From WTJX01 sp045106295 (lineage in GTDB: Bacteria; Bacteroidota; Bacteroidia; Cytophagales; JAAEPT01), in NCBI GenBank assembly GCA_045106295.1, contig JBGCEI010000202.1:1-17814 (forward strand): a stretch of 17,814 nucleotides of DNA. Direction: 5' to 3'. The translations under genes were made by a program, and so were the position numbers. The notes below the pieces were generated by a model. The model made no database searches. It was not told the origin of the DNA and saw nothing but the letters and a program-made list of their open reading frames with translations. This document shows, one piece after another, positions 1 to 7,580 of this stretch. How positions within the stretch are numbered: the first letter of the stretch is position 1; each line of letters starts with the position of its first letter.

Positions 1-201
1 GAATCTGTAGATGGAGAAAAAACAGTGTATGAGTTATTCTCTCCTCAACAAGCAATGTATATCCCTCCCATGTATTGGAGAAAGATAGTTCCTTCTGACG
101 ATGCCATTATAATCTGTCTAGCATCGGAGAAATACTATCCAGAAGATTATATCATTGATTATTCGGAGTTTAAAAACTCAACTTCTTCTAACCTACAGTA
201 A
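1..201 (+). CDS. WxcM/FdtA-like sugar 3,4-ketoisomerase, C-terminal fragment
   Basis: Partial gene: only the last 66 codons and the TAA stop (199-201) are inside the window, read in frame from base 1. The fragment contains YIPPMYWRK, then a hydrophobic strand ending in CLASEKYY, then EDYIIDYSEF. This matches the C-terminal half of the small cupins of the FdtA/QdtA/WxcM type, where an IPP-W segment is followed by a LAS-x-Y strand and a D-Y-I-R/I-D-Y-x-x-F tail. The best-known members isomerise dTDP-4-keto-6-deoxyglucose to the 3-keto sugar, the step before transamination to a 3-amino-3,6-dideoxyhexose such as Fuc3N or Qui3N. The stop overlaps the next start by one base (TAATG), so the two are probably translationally coupled. 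The cupin metal/active-site strand is outside the window, so the exact substrate is unknown; some relatives are fused to acetyltransferases. Confidence 0.75.
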   Translation, partial: ESVDGEKTVYELFSPQQAMYIPPMYWRKIVPSDDAIIICLASEKYYPEDYIIDYSEFKNSTSSNLQ

Positions 202-1103
202 TGGTGATCGTCAAAGAAAATACCTTCTTAGAAGATGAATCTTCAGTTCGTTTTTTCTTTAATACCAGGAATTACATAGAAAGTAAAAAACCTGATCAAT
301 TTTATCTTTTTCAGAAAGAAAATTCTTTTTGTTACTTATTTAAAAAAGAAGATACCCTTTACTCTCCATTACAAGCAACTTTCGGAGGAATAGAATATGA
401 TTCTCTAAAAAATCTAGATGCTATTCTTACCAAGATTACATCTTTTAGAGTAGAAAATAATATTAATGAAATTTTTATTGGAATGCCTCCATCTTATCTT
501 TCTTTATTCCCTGAGGAGGAACAGGCACTTGTTTTAAAGCACACTTTTAAACAAGAGGTAATAGATAAAAATTACCACATTAATATCGAAGAAAGGGGGT
601 TTGAAGACAACCTACATCATTCTGAGAAACGTAGATTAAAAAAATGTTTAGATAACGGCTTTGTATTTTCTGAATGGACCAATCCTGACTTAAACAAAGT
701 GTATGACTTTATAAAAAAATGTAGAGAACGAAAGTCGTTCCCCATGACAATGAGCGAGGGTGATTTTAAAGCAATGTTTTCTCTTTTTTCTTCTCATTAT
801 AAAGTTTTTGTAGTTAAAAAGGATGTTAACATAGCTGCTCTCGGAGTGACTACTTCTCTATCAAAAGATGTTTTCTACCACTTTTATCCTGCGGATAATG
901 AAAAATACTCATCGTACAGTCCTTCGGTTTTATTACACAAAGGTTTGTATGATTATTGTAAAAGTAATAATTATAAGACCTTAGATTTGGGGATAGCTTC
1001 CGATAAAGGAATAGACAATGAAGGTTTGATTCGGTTCAAAGAAAATTTGGGGGCAATAGAATCAACTAAGATCACATGGAAATGGGAGGCTAACAATGAA
1101 TGA
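201..1103 (+). CDS. GNAT/FemAB-like acyltransferase (BioF2-like fold)
   Basis: A 300-residue soluble protein without signal peptide or membrane segments. The second half carries the recognisable signature: a basic helix HHSEKRRLKKCLDNG (about 138-152), then KVFVVKKDVNIAALGV, a YHFYPADNEKYSSYSPSVLLHKGL segment (split strand-turn-helix, about 227-250) and a final LDLGIA...GLIRFKENLGA (about 263-284). This is the pattern of acetyltransferase-6/FemAB-like GNAT proteins common in Bacteroidota polysaccharide loci. The acceptor is not visible in the sequence. The position directly behind an FdtA-like ketoisomerase would fit acylation of an amino sugar, but that is inference; classical FdtC/QdtC acetyltransferases are left-handed beta-helix proteins, which this is not. 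The ATG overlaps the preceding stop as TAATG, and the TGA overlaps the next gene by 8 bases, so it sits in a tightly coupled cluster. Confidence 0.7.
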   Translation: MVIVKENTFLEDESSVRFFFNTRNYIESKKPDQFYLFQKENSFCYLFKKEDTLYSPLQATFGGIEYDSLKNLDAILTKITSFRVENNINEIFIGMPPSYLSLFPEEEQALVLKHTFKQEVIDKNYHINIEERGFEDNLHHSEKRRLKKCLDNGFVFSEWTNPDLNKVYDFIKKCRERKSFPMTMSEGDFKAMFSLFSSHYKVFVVKKDVNIAALGVTTSLSKDVFYHFYPADNEKYSSYSPSVLLHKGLYDYCKSNNYKTLDLGIASDKGIDNEGLIRFKENLGAIESTKITWKWEANNE

Positions 1104-1974
1104 TCCATTAGTCACCATAATTTGTTTGTGTTACAACCACGAACGTTTCATTGAAGAGGCATTAGAGTCTGTTTTCTCTCAAGATTATCCTTCCCTTGAA
1201 GTGATAGTAGTGGACGACGCCAGTACAGATGAATCTGTGAAAAAAATTAATGACTTAGCTTCTAAATATGATTTTACGTTCATCAAAAACGCTGAAAACA
1301 TAGGGAATTGTAAATCATTCAACAAAGCTTTCTCTTTAGCAAAAGGAGCATATATTATCGATTTTGCTACAGATGATATTTTAGGAAAAGAGCAGGTAAC
1401 TAAACAAGTAAAAGCTTTTGAAGAAAGTAGATCTAATGTAGGGATAGTCTTTTCAAATGCTAGTTTAATAAATGAAGAAGGAGAGTTTGTAAAACACCAT
1501 TATCCTGTTAATAAGTACCTAAAGTTAACCTCCCGGATCCCTTCTGGAGATGTCTACTCTGAATTAGTAAAACGTTATTTCATCTGTCCACCATCTATGA
1601 TGATTAAAAAAGAGGTGTTAGATGAGCTAAATGGATACGATGAATCACTCGCTTACGAAGATTTTGACTTCTGGGTTAAGTCATCAAGAAAGTGGAATTA
1701 TTATTTCCTAGACGTACCATTAGTTAAAAAACGAATAACCAGACATTCCCTATCCACTAGATTTGAAAACAGATCACACAGTGAAAAAATGTATAAATCT
1801 ACCTTAGAGGTATGTCAAAAAGCCTACCTTCTAAACGAGACAAAAAACGAGTATAAAGCTTTATTATTCAGAATAGGGTATGAAGGTAAACAAGCGTTAA
1901 AACTCCTTCACTTCAGTCTATTTTTAAAATTTGTAAACCTCTGGGTTAAGAGCTTTTGGAAAGCTTTTTTCTAA
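1096..1974 (+). CDS. Glycosyltransferase family 2
   Basis: A 292-residue GT-A fold glycosyltransferase that acts in the cytoplasm on a nucleotide-sugar donor and a lipid-linked or protein acceptor. The N-terminus VTIICLCYNHERFIEEAL is the classic GT2 opening. VVDDAST (about 38-44) is the nucleotide-binding Asp pair, and FATDDI (about 90-95) occupies the place of the metal-binding DxD. CPPSMMIKKEVL (164-175) and YEDFDFWV (187-194) correspond to the acceptor-site region with the candidate catalytic acid/base Glu188-Asp189. The donor sugar cannot be read from sequence. The ATG lies 8 bases inside the upstream gene (ATGAATGA), which suggests re-initiation. The 3' end overlaps the convergent flippase gene by 29 bases, so this gene closes its transcription unit. 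Confidence 0.88.
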   Translation: MNDPLVTIICLCYNHERFIEEALESVFSQDYPSLEVIVVDDASTDESVKKINDLASKYDFTFIKNAENIGNCKSFNKAFSLAKGAYIIDFATDDILGKEQVTKQVKAFEESRSNVGIVFSNASLINEEGEFVKHHYPVNKYLKLTSRIPSGDVYSELVKRYFICPPSMMIKKEVLDELNGYDESLAYEDFDFWVKSSRKWNYYFLDVPLVKKRITRHSLSTRFENRSHSEKMYKSTLEVCQKAYLLNETKNEYKALLFRIGYEGKQALKLLHFSLFLKFVNLWVKSFWKAFF

Positions 1975-3454
1975 TCAAATCCATCGTTACAGTAATCAAT
2001 TGAGTAATGTCCTGTGAGGGTTTAAAGGCCAAAACTATACAGGTAAACAATACTAAGACTATCCCTGTATTAAAAATAATATTAACTATAATAGTATCAG
2101 TATCTATTTGAACATAATATGTAATCAAAATCAATAATCCTGTAAAAAAAACAGATCGAAAATAATTAGTTGAAAAAGGAGTAATCCTAAACTTACGGTA
2201 TACAATAAATAGCCTAGAAATTTTACTTACTGCTATCGATATCAAACTGGCAAATGCAGCTCCTTCTAAACCATACATAGGGATTAGTAGCCTATTAAGA
2301 CCTATTGCTAACGCCAATGTAATGATTGAAATGATAATATTATACTTATAATATTTAGAATAAGCTATTATTTCACCCGACAACCCAATCACGCCATCAA
2401 ACAATTTAGAAATAGCTAATATCAAAAAAGTAATCATTCCTAATCTTAGAAACTCTCCTTTAGGAATAATCTCATAGAAAGATTCTAGGTTAACCCATAT
2501 TAAGGAAATAACTAGTCCAGATATAATTAAAAGATTAACAGATGTCTTTTTTTGTATGGTTATTATTTCACTGTAGTCCGTTGTATTCACATATTTAGAA
2601 ATAATAGGAGCTGAAATAGTTGACAGTGACCTTCTTGGCATGTCTGCTAATGATAGTAAATAAACAGACAACCCATAAACACCAGCATATTTTTCACCTA
2701 ACTCCCCAGCAATCATTAATACATCTACCCTTAAAGCTAGTAGTGCCACAGAAGCTCCTAATACCGACATTGACATAAATGTGATTAACTCTTTAATATT
2801 CAACTCTTTGTACGAGTAATTTATTTTTATTTTTAATATTTTTTTTATGTCTTTATAACTGTAACCTATCAATATCAAAATTGCCACCAAATATGTTACA
2901 CAAAACCCAAACCAAAAACCCGAAAAGCTTATTAAATCGTACCCATATAAAAGAATGAGAATTGTAAGCATAACTCTTAATAAGATATCTCGTACAAAGT
3001 TTTGAAATATTGTCTTATAATTCACTACACTAAAAGAGCTTATAAGCAAGAGATAAGCCATTAAACAGGCTATTGGAAATGTATATTTAAAATATTGCGA
3101 AAAAAGGGGCGCTTTCTCTAGATAATAATTACTTACAACTGACACAAAAGGGACATAAACAAAATATGATACTAACAAAAAGAAAAAAGGTATAATAGCT
3201 ATGATAATAAATAACTTTTTCTTTTTCTCATCCGTATTATCAATTTTAGGGAAATATCGATGTACTACATGGTTAGATCCAAATGCTAGCATAAAAGAAA
3301 GAATCATAGCCGTTTCAAGTAGAACACTTCTCAATCCATACTCATCTGAGGTAAAAAAGTGAGGAAAAAGCAAAGATACGTTTATAAAACCTATCAGTAC
3401 ACCACTATAAGAGATAATTAAATTTAATATACTTTGTCTTCTGACAATTCCCAT
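1946..3454 (-). CDS. Wzx-like polysaccharide flippase (MOP superfamily)
   Basis: A roughly 502-residue, almost wholly hydrophobic inner-membrane protein with about 12-14 predicted membrane helices separated by short Lys/Arg-rich loops. The N-terminus GIVRRQSILNLIISYSGVLIGFIN, followed by the FFTSDEYGLRSVLLE segment, is the characteristic first helix and loop of the polysaccharide_synt/MatE-like lipid-carrier-sugar flippases; AGVYGLSVYLLSLADMPRRSLSTISAPIIS (about residues 258-287) is also typical. The expected role is moving undecaprenyl-diphosphate-linked repeat units to the periplasmic face. I chose the ATG at 3454; the reading frame also allows a TTG one codon upstream (3457). It is the only flippase in the window and is transcribed against its neighbours: convergent with the GT2 gene (29-base overlap) and divergent from the GT4 gene. 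A teichuronic-type exporter of the same fold is the main alternative. Confidence 0.88.
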   Translation of the reverse strand: MGIVRRQSILNLIISYSGVLIGFINVSLLFPHFFTSDEYGLRSVLLETAMILSFMLAFGSNHVVHRYFPKIDNTDEKKKKLFIIIAIIPFFFLLVSYFVYVPFVSVVSNYYLEKAPLFSQYFKYTFPIACLMAYLLLISSFSVVNYKTIFQNFVRDILLRVMLTILILLYGYDLISFSGFWFGFCVTYLVAILILIGYSYKDIKKILKIKINYSYKELNIKELITFMSMSVLGASVALLALRVDVLMIAGELGEKYAGVYGLSVYLLSLADMPRRSLSTISAPIISKYVNTTDYSEIITIQKKTSVNLLIISGLVISLIWVNLESFYEIIPKGEFLRLGMITFLILAISKLFDGVIGLSGEIIAYSKYYKYNIIISIITLALAIGLNRLLIPMYGLEGAAFASLISIAVSKISRLFIVYRKFRITPFSTNYFRSVFFTGLLILITYYVQIDTDTIIVNIIFNTGIVLVLFTCIVLAFKPSQDITQLITVTMDLIRKKLSKSS

Positions 3455-3616
3455 CAAAACAAATGTAATTATATTCTAAATAAATTTACCTACTTTTAAA
3501 TATTGAATAAAGATAAGTTCAATATCCCTTTACTTGAATTAAGAAATAAATATTAGTAATGGTTGGAGAGAAGTTTTATCGATAACAAAATAAATACATA
3601 GCACTATCAACGAACC
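3455..3616. promoter_or_regulatory. Divergent promoter region between flippase and GT4 genes
   Basis: About 160 very AT-rich bases separate two divergently transcribed genes and so should hold promoters for both. On the minus strand the string TACATTTG (plus-strand positions 3460-3467) fits the Bacteroidota -7 consensus TAnnTTTG, but it is only five bases from the flippase ATG and has no clear TTTG about 19-20 bases upstream. No convincing -7/-33 pair was found on the plus strand. The region call rests on gene orientation, and exact sites are not established. Confidence 0.4.
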
Positions 3617-4897
3617 TTGTCAACAGAAAAATATAAAAGTATATTATTGATCACTTATTACTGGCCGCCTTCTGGAGGTCCAGGCGTTCAGAGACAACTT
3701 AAATTTGCTAAATATCTCAGTAAGTTAGGTCATCGTGTAATTGTTTATACACCTGAAAACGGTGAATACCCATCAATTGATAAATCTTTATTTGCTGATA
3801 TCCCTAAAAATGTTACTGTAATTAAAAGAAAAATATTTGAGCCTTATAAATTATTTAAAAAATTAAGTGGTCGAAAAAAAGTAATTAATCCCAATGTACT
3901 AAATGAAAAAAAAGAAAATGGTCTACTACATCATTTAAGTATATGGATTCGAGGTAATTTATTTATTCCAGATGCTAGAATATTATGGGTAAAGCCTTCG
4001 GTGAAATATTTAACCAAATATCTTAAAAAAAATCACATTGATACGGTAATAACTTCTGGCCCTCCTCATAGCTTACACCTGATAGGGTTAAAGCTCAAAG
4101 AGAAACATAAACTTAAATGGATAGCTGACTTTAGAGATCCATGGACTGAAGTTGATTATTTTAATCAACTTCTGCTCACAAAAAAAGCCCTTTTGAAACA
4201 TATCAAACTTGAGAAAAAAACAATAGAAACAGCTGATTTATGTATTACAGTAACTGAAAGTTGGAAGAGAAATTTGAAAAAACTAGGTGCCAAAAATGTT
4301 GAGTGTATACATAATGGCTATGATGAAGAAGATTTTAAGGCATACAGAAACCTAAGTCAACCAGAAAATAAATTTATAATTTCTCATGTTGGTCAAATAT
4401 TTAAAAATAGAAACTATGAGGTGTTTTGGAAAGCGATATCAGAAATAATAAATGAAGATAAAAATCTCAAAAACTCACTTTCAATTCAGTTTATAGGTAC
4501 ATTAGATGAAAGTGTATTTGACTCTATCAAAAAATATAAATTAAGCTCATACTTTACTCATATAAATAATATACCACACAGTAAAATTCCTAAACATTTA
4601 TTAACGTCTCATCTACTTTATTTACCCTTAGATAATACTAAACAGGCACAAGGTAAAATACCCGCTAAGTTTTTCGAATATATTGCTTCTGAAAACCATA
4701 TATTGGTATTATCAGACAATTCTACAGAAATAGAAACCCTTGATACTTCTAATACTCATTTCTTTAATACTTCTTCTAACTCTTTGCCCGACCTGAAACA
4801 AAAAATTCAAGATTGTTACCATCAGAAGCCATCAAAATTTAATTATATTTACTTCTCTAGACTAGAAGCAACAAAAAGATTGGTGAATTTTTTATGA
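3617..4897 (+). CDS. Glycosyltransferase family 4 (GT-B)
   Basis: A 426-residue GT-B glycosyltransferase. The N-terminal domain starts with LLITYYWPPSGGPGVQRQL, the glycine-rich acceptor/phosphate loop of a GT4 group very common in Bacteroidota exopolysaccharide loci, followed by PDARILWVKPS (about 118-128), TSGPPHSLHL and WIADFRDPWTE (168-178). The C-terminal donor domain has ISHVGQIFKNRN, and GKIPAKFFEYIAS, which matches the E-x7-E/lysine donor-binding segment near the C-terminus. Donor and linkage are not deducible. The only sensible start is TTG at 3617: an in-frame TAG lies at 3599-3601 and the next codons already encode the conserved core. It is the first gene of the plus-strand block 3617-8433, and its stop is 10 bases before the sulfotransferase start. 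Confidence 0.9.
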   Translation: MSTEKYKSILLITYYWPPSGGPGVQRQLKFAKYLSKLGHRVIVYTPENGEYPSIDKSLFADIPKNVTVIKRKIFEPYKLFKKLSGRKKVINPNVLNEKKENGLLHHLSIWIRGNLFIPDARILWVKPSVKYLTKYLKKNHIDTVITSGPPHSLHLIGLKLKEKHKLKWIADFRDPWTEVDYFNQLLLTKKALLKHIKLEKKTIETADLCITVTESWKRNLKKLGAKNVECIHNGYDEEDFKAYRNLSQPENKFIISHVGQIFKNRNYEVFWKAISEIINEDKNLKNSLSIQFIGTLDESVFDSIKKYKLSSYFTHINNIPHSKIPKHLLTSHLLYLPLDNTKQAQGKIPAKFFEYIASENHILVLSDNSTEIETLDTSNTHFFNTSSNSLPDLKQKIQDCYHQKPSKFNYIYFSRLEATKRLVNFL

Positions 4898-4907
4898 TTA
4901 TCAATAT

Positions 4908-5570
4908 ATGAAAGATAAGATTAAACACTTTTATTTTAATAAATACCTTGTTACACCCCTTTCGAAGAAAAGATATCCTCTTTGTTACCATTTCGCTAAC
5001 AAAATTTTATGGTATAGAACATATAAAACAGGGACTACAACTATTTTAGATAGGCTATCAAAATCTTGCAAAAAAGATGAGTTTATACATAGTTCTTTTG
5101 TCGGTTTTTTACCTAGTATGTATAAAAATTATTTCAAATTTGCTTTTGTAAGACACCCTGAAGATAGATTTGTAAGTGCTTGGAGAGACAAAATAATAAA
5201 GAGACGAAATCACTTTAACTTATCTGATGAAGAACATCAATTATTTAAAGAAAATATAGGTTTATTTATAGACTGGATAGATAAAATGAAAATTGGAGAT
5301 TCAGATCAACATTTTTCAGGCCAACATACTTTAATTGACTTAAACAACATTGATTTTATTGGTAGGTTCGAAACATTTGAAGAAGATTTTGAATACATAG
5401 CAAAAAGAACGGGACTTCCTTCTTATTCTCGTAACAAACTAAATCAATCTGGAGTAAAAAAAGCAAATTTAACATTACCAGATAGAATTAAAATTGCACA
5501 TATGTACAAAAAAGATTACCAATTATTTTATCCAAGAGAGTTCAAAGAACTTATGATGGAAAACTCATGA
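4908..5570 (+). CDS. PAPS-dependent carbohydrate sulfotransferase (Sulfotransfer_2-like)
   Basis: A 220-residue protein with both hallmarks of PAPS-dependent sulfotransferases. WYRTYKTGTTTILDRL (about 35-50) is the 5'-phosphosulfate loop, equivalent to PKTGTTS/T-type loops. FAFVRHPEDRFVSAW (about 78-92) is the 3'-phosphate-binding motif with the invariant Arg82 and Ser90. There is a conserved-looking FIGRFETFEEDF segment (about 144-155) further on, as in family-2 carbohydrate sulfotransferases. No signal peptide or membrane segment is seen, so it should act in the cytoplasm, most likely on a hydroxyl of the growing glycan. Its place between a GT4 and a GT10 gene points to decoration of this locus's polysaccharide rather than sulfation of a small metabolite, which is inference. 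The TGA overlaps the next ATG by four bases (ATGA). No PAPS-synthesis genes are in the window. Confidence 0.82.
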   Translation: MKDKIKHFYFNKYLVTPLSKKRYPLCYHFANKILWYRTYKTGTTTILDRLSKSCKKDEFIHSSFVGFLPSMYKNYFKFAFVRHPEDRFVSAWRDKIIKRRNHFNLSDEEHQLFKENIGLFIDWIDKMKIGDSDQHFSGQHTLIDLNNIDFIGRFETFEEDFEYIAKRTGLPSYSRNKLNQSGVKKANLTLPDRIKIAHMYKKDYQLFYPREFKELMMENS

Positions 5571-6583
5571 AAAAAATAACAATCGATTTTCTTGGGTGTG
5601 GAGAGGGAAGATTCCTCAAAAAAGACAATAACTTTATTACAAATATCCTGTCAAAAAAATTTGAAGTGATTATCGATGAACGAAATCCAGATTATTTATT
5701 TTGTGGCCCATCGTTATATTCTAAGAAGTTATTTAAAGAATTTAAATCTTCGAAATTCACAAATGCTAAAGTTAAAATTTATTACACTGGAGAAGCAATT
5801 TCGCCAGATTTCAATTTATTTGACTACTCAATATCCCCATTTCACAAAATAACTTATAGTGATAGGCACTTACATAATTTATTTATTAAAACTAACTACT
5901 GGAAAGAGGTTGCCTATAACCAAACACAACAAGTTGATGTATTAGAAAAAACTAGCTTTTGTAATTTCATGTACAGCCATCAAGGTATAAAAGAAAGAGG
6001 TATTATTTTTGATATTTTAAATCAATACAAAAAAGTTGATGCAATAGGTAAATACAAAAACAATACGATTTTAAATGAAAACTCAGGTAGACACTTTTCA
6101 AGCTGGTTTGAAGAAAGTATCGATATTAAAAAAGGGTATAAATTTTCTATTGCCTTTGAAAACGATTTAGTGAATGGATATACAACAGAAAAAATATTAA
6201 GTTCTTATTTGGCTAATAGTATTCCAATTTATTTAGGTAACCCAAAGATAACCACATTATTTAATGAAAATAGTTTTATAAACTGCCATAAATTTAAGTG
6301 TCTAGAAGATGTTGTAGGTTATGTTAAGGAGATAGATTTAAATGACGACATGTTTCAAAAGATAATTACAGCAAAAAAACCAACAAAAAACTTACTAGAA
6401 TTGCTAGACAAGTCAGAGGAAAAATTAGAAAAATTTTTATTTCATATTATTGATCAACCTATTAAAACTGCAAAAAGGATAGGGCAAGGAACACCTAATA
6501 TTGTATACAATAAATTCGTTCTAAGAAAAGAAATGGATTTTAAAAAAGATAAACTACTAAACCTTTTGAAAATCAAGAGATAG
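5567..6583 (+). CDS. Glycosyltransferase family 10 (alpha-1,3/1,4-fucosyltransferase-like)
   Basis: A 338-residue protein with the diagnostic GT10 donor-binding motif FENDLVNGYTTEK (198-210), followed by ANSIPIYLGNPKI (216-228). IYYTGEAISPDFNLFDYSIS (71-90) corresponds to the GEN-x-x-P-D-F...D conserved block of bacterial GT10, and VDAIGKYKNN (157-166) to the conserved V-D-x-x-G-x segment. Family members transfer L-fucose from GDP-fucose in alpha-1,3 or alpha-1,4 linkage, often to GlcNAc, making Lewis-type structures. Given the gmd/fcl-like genes at 9353-11381 and the ColD-like gene next to them, the donor may be GDP-L-fucose or GDP-L-colitose. The roughly 100-residue tail is Lys-rich and I see no clear heptad repeats like those of Helicobacter enzymes. 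The start overlaps the sulfotransferase stop (ATGA), so the two are probably coupled. Confidence 0.88.
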   Translation: MKKITIDFLGCGEGRFLKKDNNFITNILSKKFEVIIDERNPDYLFCGPSLYSKKLFKEFKSSKFTNAKVKIYYTGEAISPDFNLFDYSISPFHKITYSDRHLHNLFIKTNYWKEVAYNQTQQVDVLEKTSFCNFMYSHQGIKERGIIFDILNQYKKVDAIGKYKNNTILNENSGRHFSSWFEESIDIKKGYKFSIAFENDLVNGYTTEKILSSYLANSIPIYLGNPKITTLFNENSFINCHKFKCLEDVVGYVKEIDLNDDMFQKIITAKKPTKNLLELLDKSEEKLEKFLFHIIDQPIKTAKRIGQGTPNIVYNKFVLRKEMDFKKDKLLNLLKIKR

Positions 6584-6629
6584 AATGCTTGAAAAAAGAA
6601 AGAGCTTACTGAATTGTAATAAATAATAT

Positions 6630-7580
6630 ATGAACCCCCAATTACTTACCATAATTATATGTACCTATAATAGGTCAAGATTTTTGGATTTATGTCTAGA
6701 CTCTTTAACTAAGCAAACAATACCTAATCATCAGTTTCGTATTATCGTAGTAAATAATAATTCTACAGATGACACTTCTGAAATAGTAAAAAAACATATC
6801 CAAAGTTTCGATTCTCTTGAAGAAATTATCGAAAAAAAAACAGGGTTAAGTATTGCTAGGAATACTGGTTATAAAAAGTCTAATACAGATTGGGTCGCTT
6901 ATTTAGATGATGACGCAATTGCTCATGAAGACTGGATAGAACAAATATTTTATACCATAAAGCATCATGATTTCAAATGCTTTGGCGGCATCTATCTTCC
7001 CTGGTATCTTGATGGTAAAGAAAAATGGTTTTTAGATAATTACAGTTCAAATAAGCATTTTTTCAAAAGAAAAGGTATTTATTCTATTTCAACCAAAAAA
7101 TACATAGCAGGTTGCAATATGGTATTTGAATTGGATTCTCTAAAGAAAAGTAATGGGTTCCCCTCTGAATTAGGTATGTCAGGTAAAATGATTGGTTATG
7201 GAGAAGAACTATATGTTCAAAATAAGATAAGAAGCATGGGGTACTCTTTAGGTATAAATACAAACTTATTGATTAAACATTATGTACACTCATACAAACA
7301 AAATGTACAGTGGTTTAAGTCTAGTTATCAAATAAAAGGTAAGACATACTGGGAAGGAAGAAAAAAAACATTTCTACGACTATTAATTTTCACAGCTCAA
7401 GGAATTATTAGTGTTTCATATAAATACCTTTCATCAACAGCTAAATTACTGATGAAAGGATATTACAAAGAGAATTTCATTATTGATACACAAACTAAGT
7501 ATCTCTTATACTCCAATGCCATTAAAAATTATTTCTTAAAAGAAGAAGATACTAACAAAATACTGAAAAAAGGTGATTAA
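6630..7580 (+). CDS. Glycosyltransferase family 2 (DDD-type)
   Basis: A 316-residue GT-A glycosyltransferase. LTIIICTYNRSRFLDLCLDSL (6-26) is the GT2 N-terminus, VVNNNSTDDT (40-49) the nucleotide-binding turn, TGLSIARNTGY (71-81) the conserved G-x-x-x-AR-N segment, and YLDDDAIAHEDWI (91-103) the metal-binding DxD as Asp93-Asp94-Asp95. AGCNMVFELDSL and IGYGEELYVQNKI (188-200) give the acceptor-side residues with candidate base Glu192/Glu193. The family includes many rhamnosyl-, galactosyl- and N-acetylhexosaminyltransferases; specificity is not readable. It starts 46 bases after the GT10 gene, an AT-rich gap in which I see no hairpin or promoter, and its TAA overlaps the GT11 start by 8 bases. 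Confidence 0.9.
   Translation: MNPQLLTIIICTYNRSRFLDLCLDSLTKQTIPNHQFRIIVVNNNSTDDTSEIVKKHIQSFDSLEEIIEKKTGLSIARNTGYKKSNTDWVAYLDDDAIAHEDWIEQIFYTIKHHDFKCFGGIYLPWYLDGKEKWFLDNYSSNKHFFKRKGIYSISTKKYIAGCNMVFELDSLKKSNGFPSELGMSGKMIGYGEELYVQNKIRSMGYSLGINTNLLIKHYVHSYKQNVQWFKSSYQIKGKTYWEGRKKTFLRLLIFTAQGIISVSYKYLSSTAKLLMKGYYKENFIIDTQTKYLLYSNAIKNYFLKEEDTNKILKKGD

Noticed and set aside
3460..3467. TACATTTG as the flippase promoter -7 element
   Set aside because: It matches TAnnTTTG but sits five bases from the start codon and lacks an upstream -33 partner, so it may be chance in AT-rich DNA.
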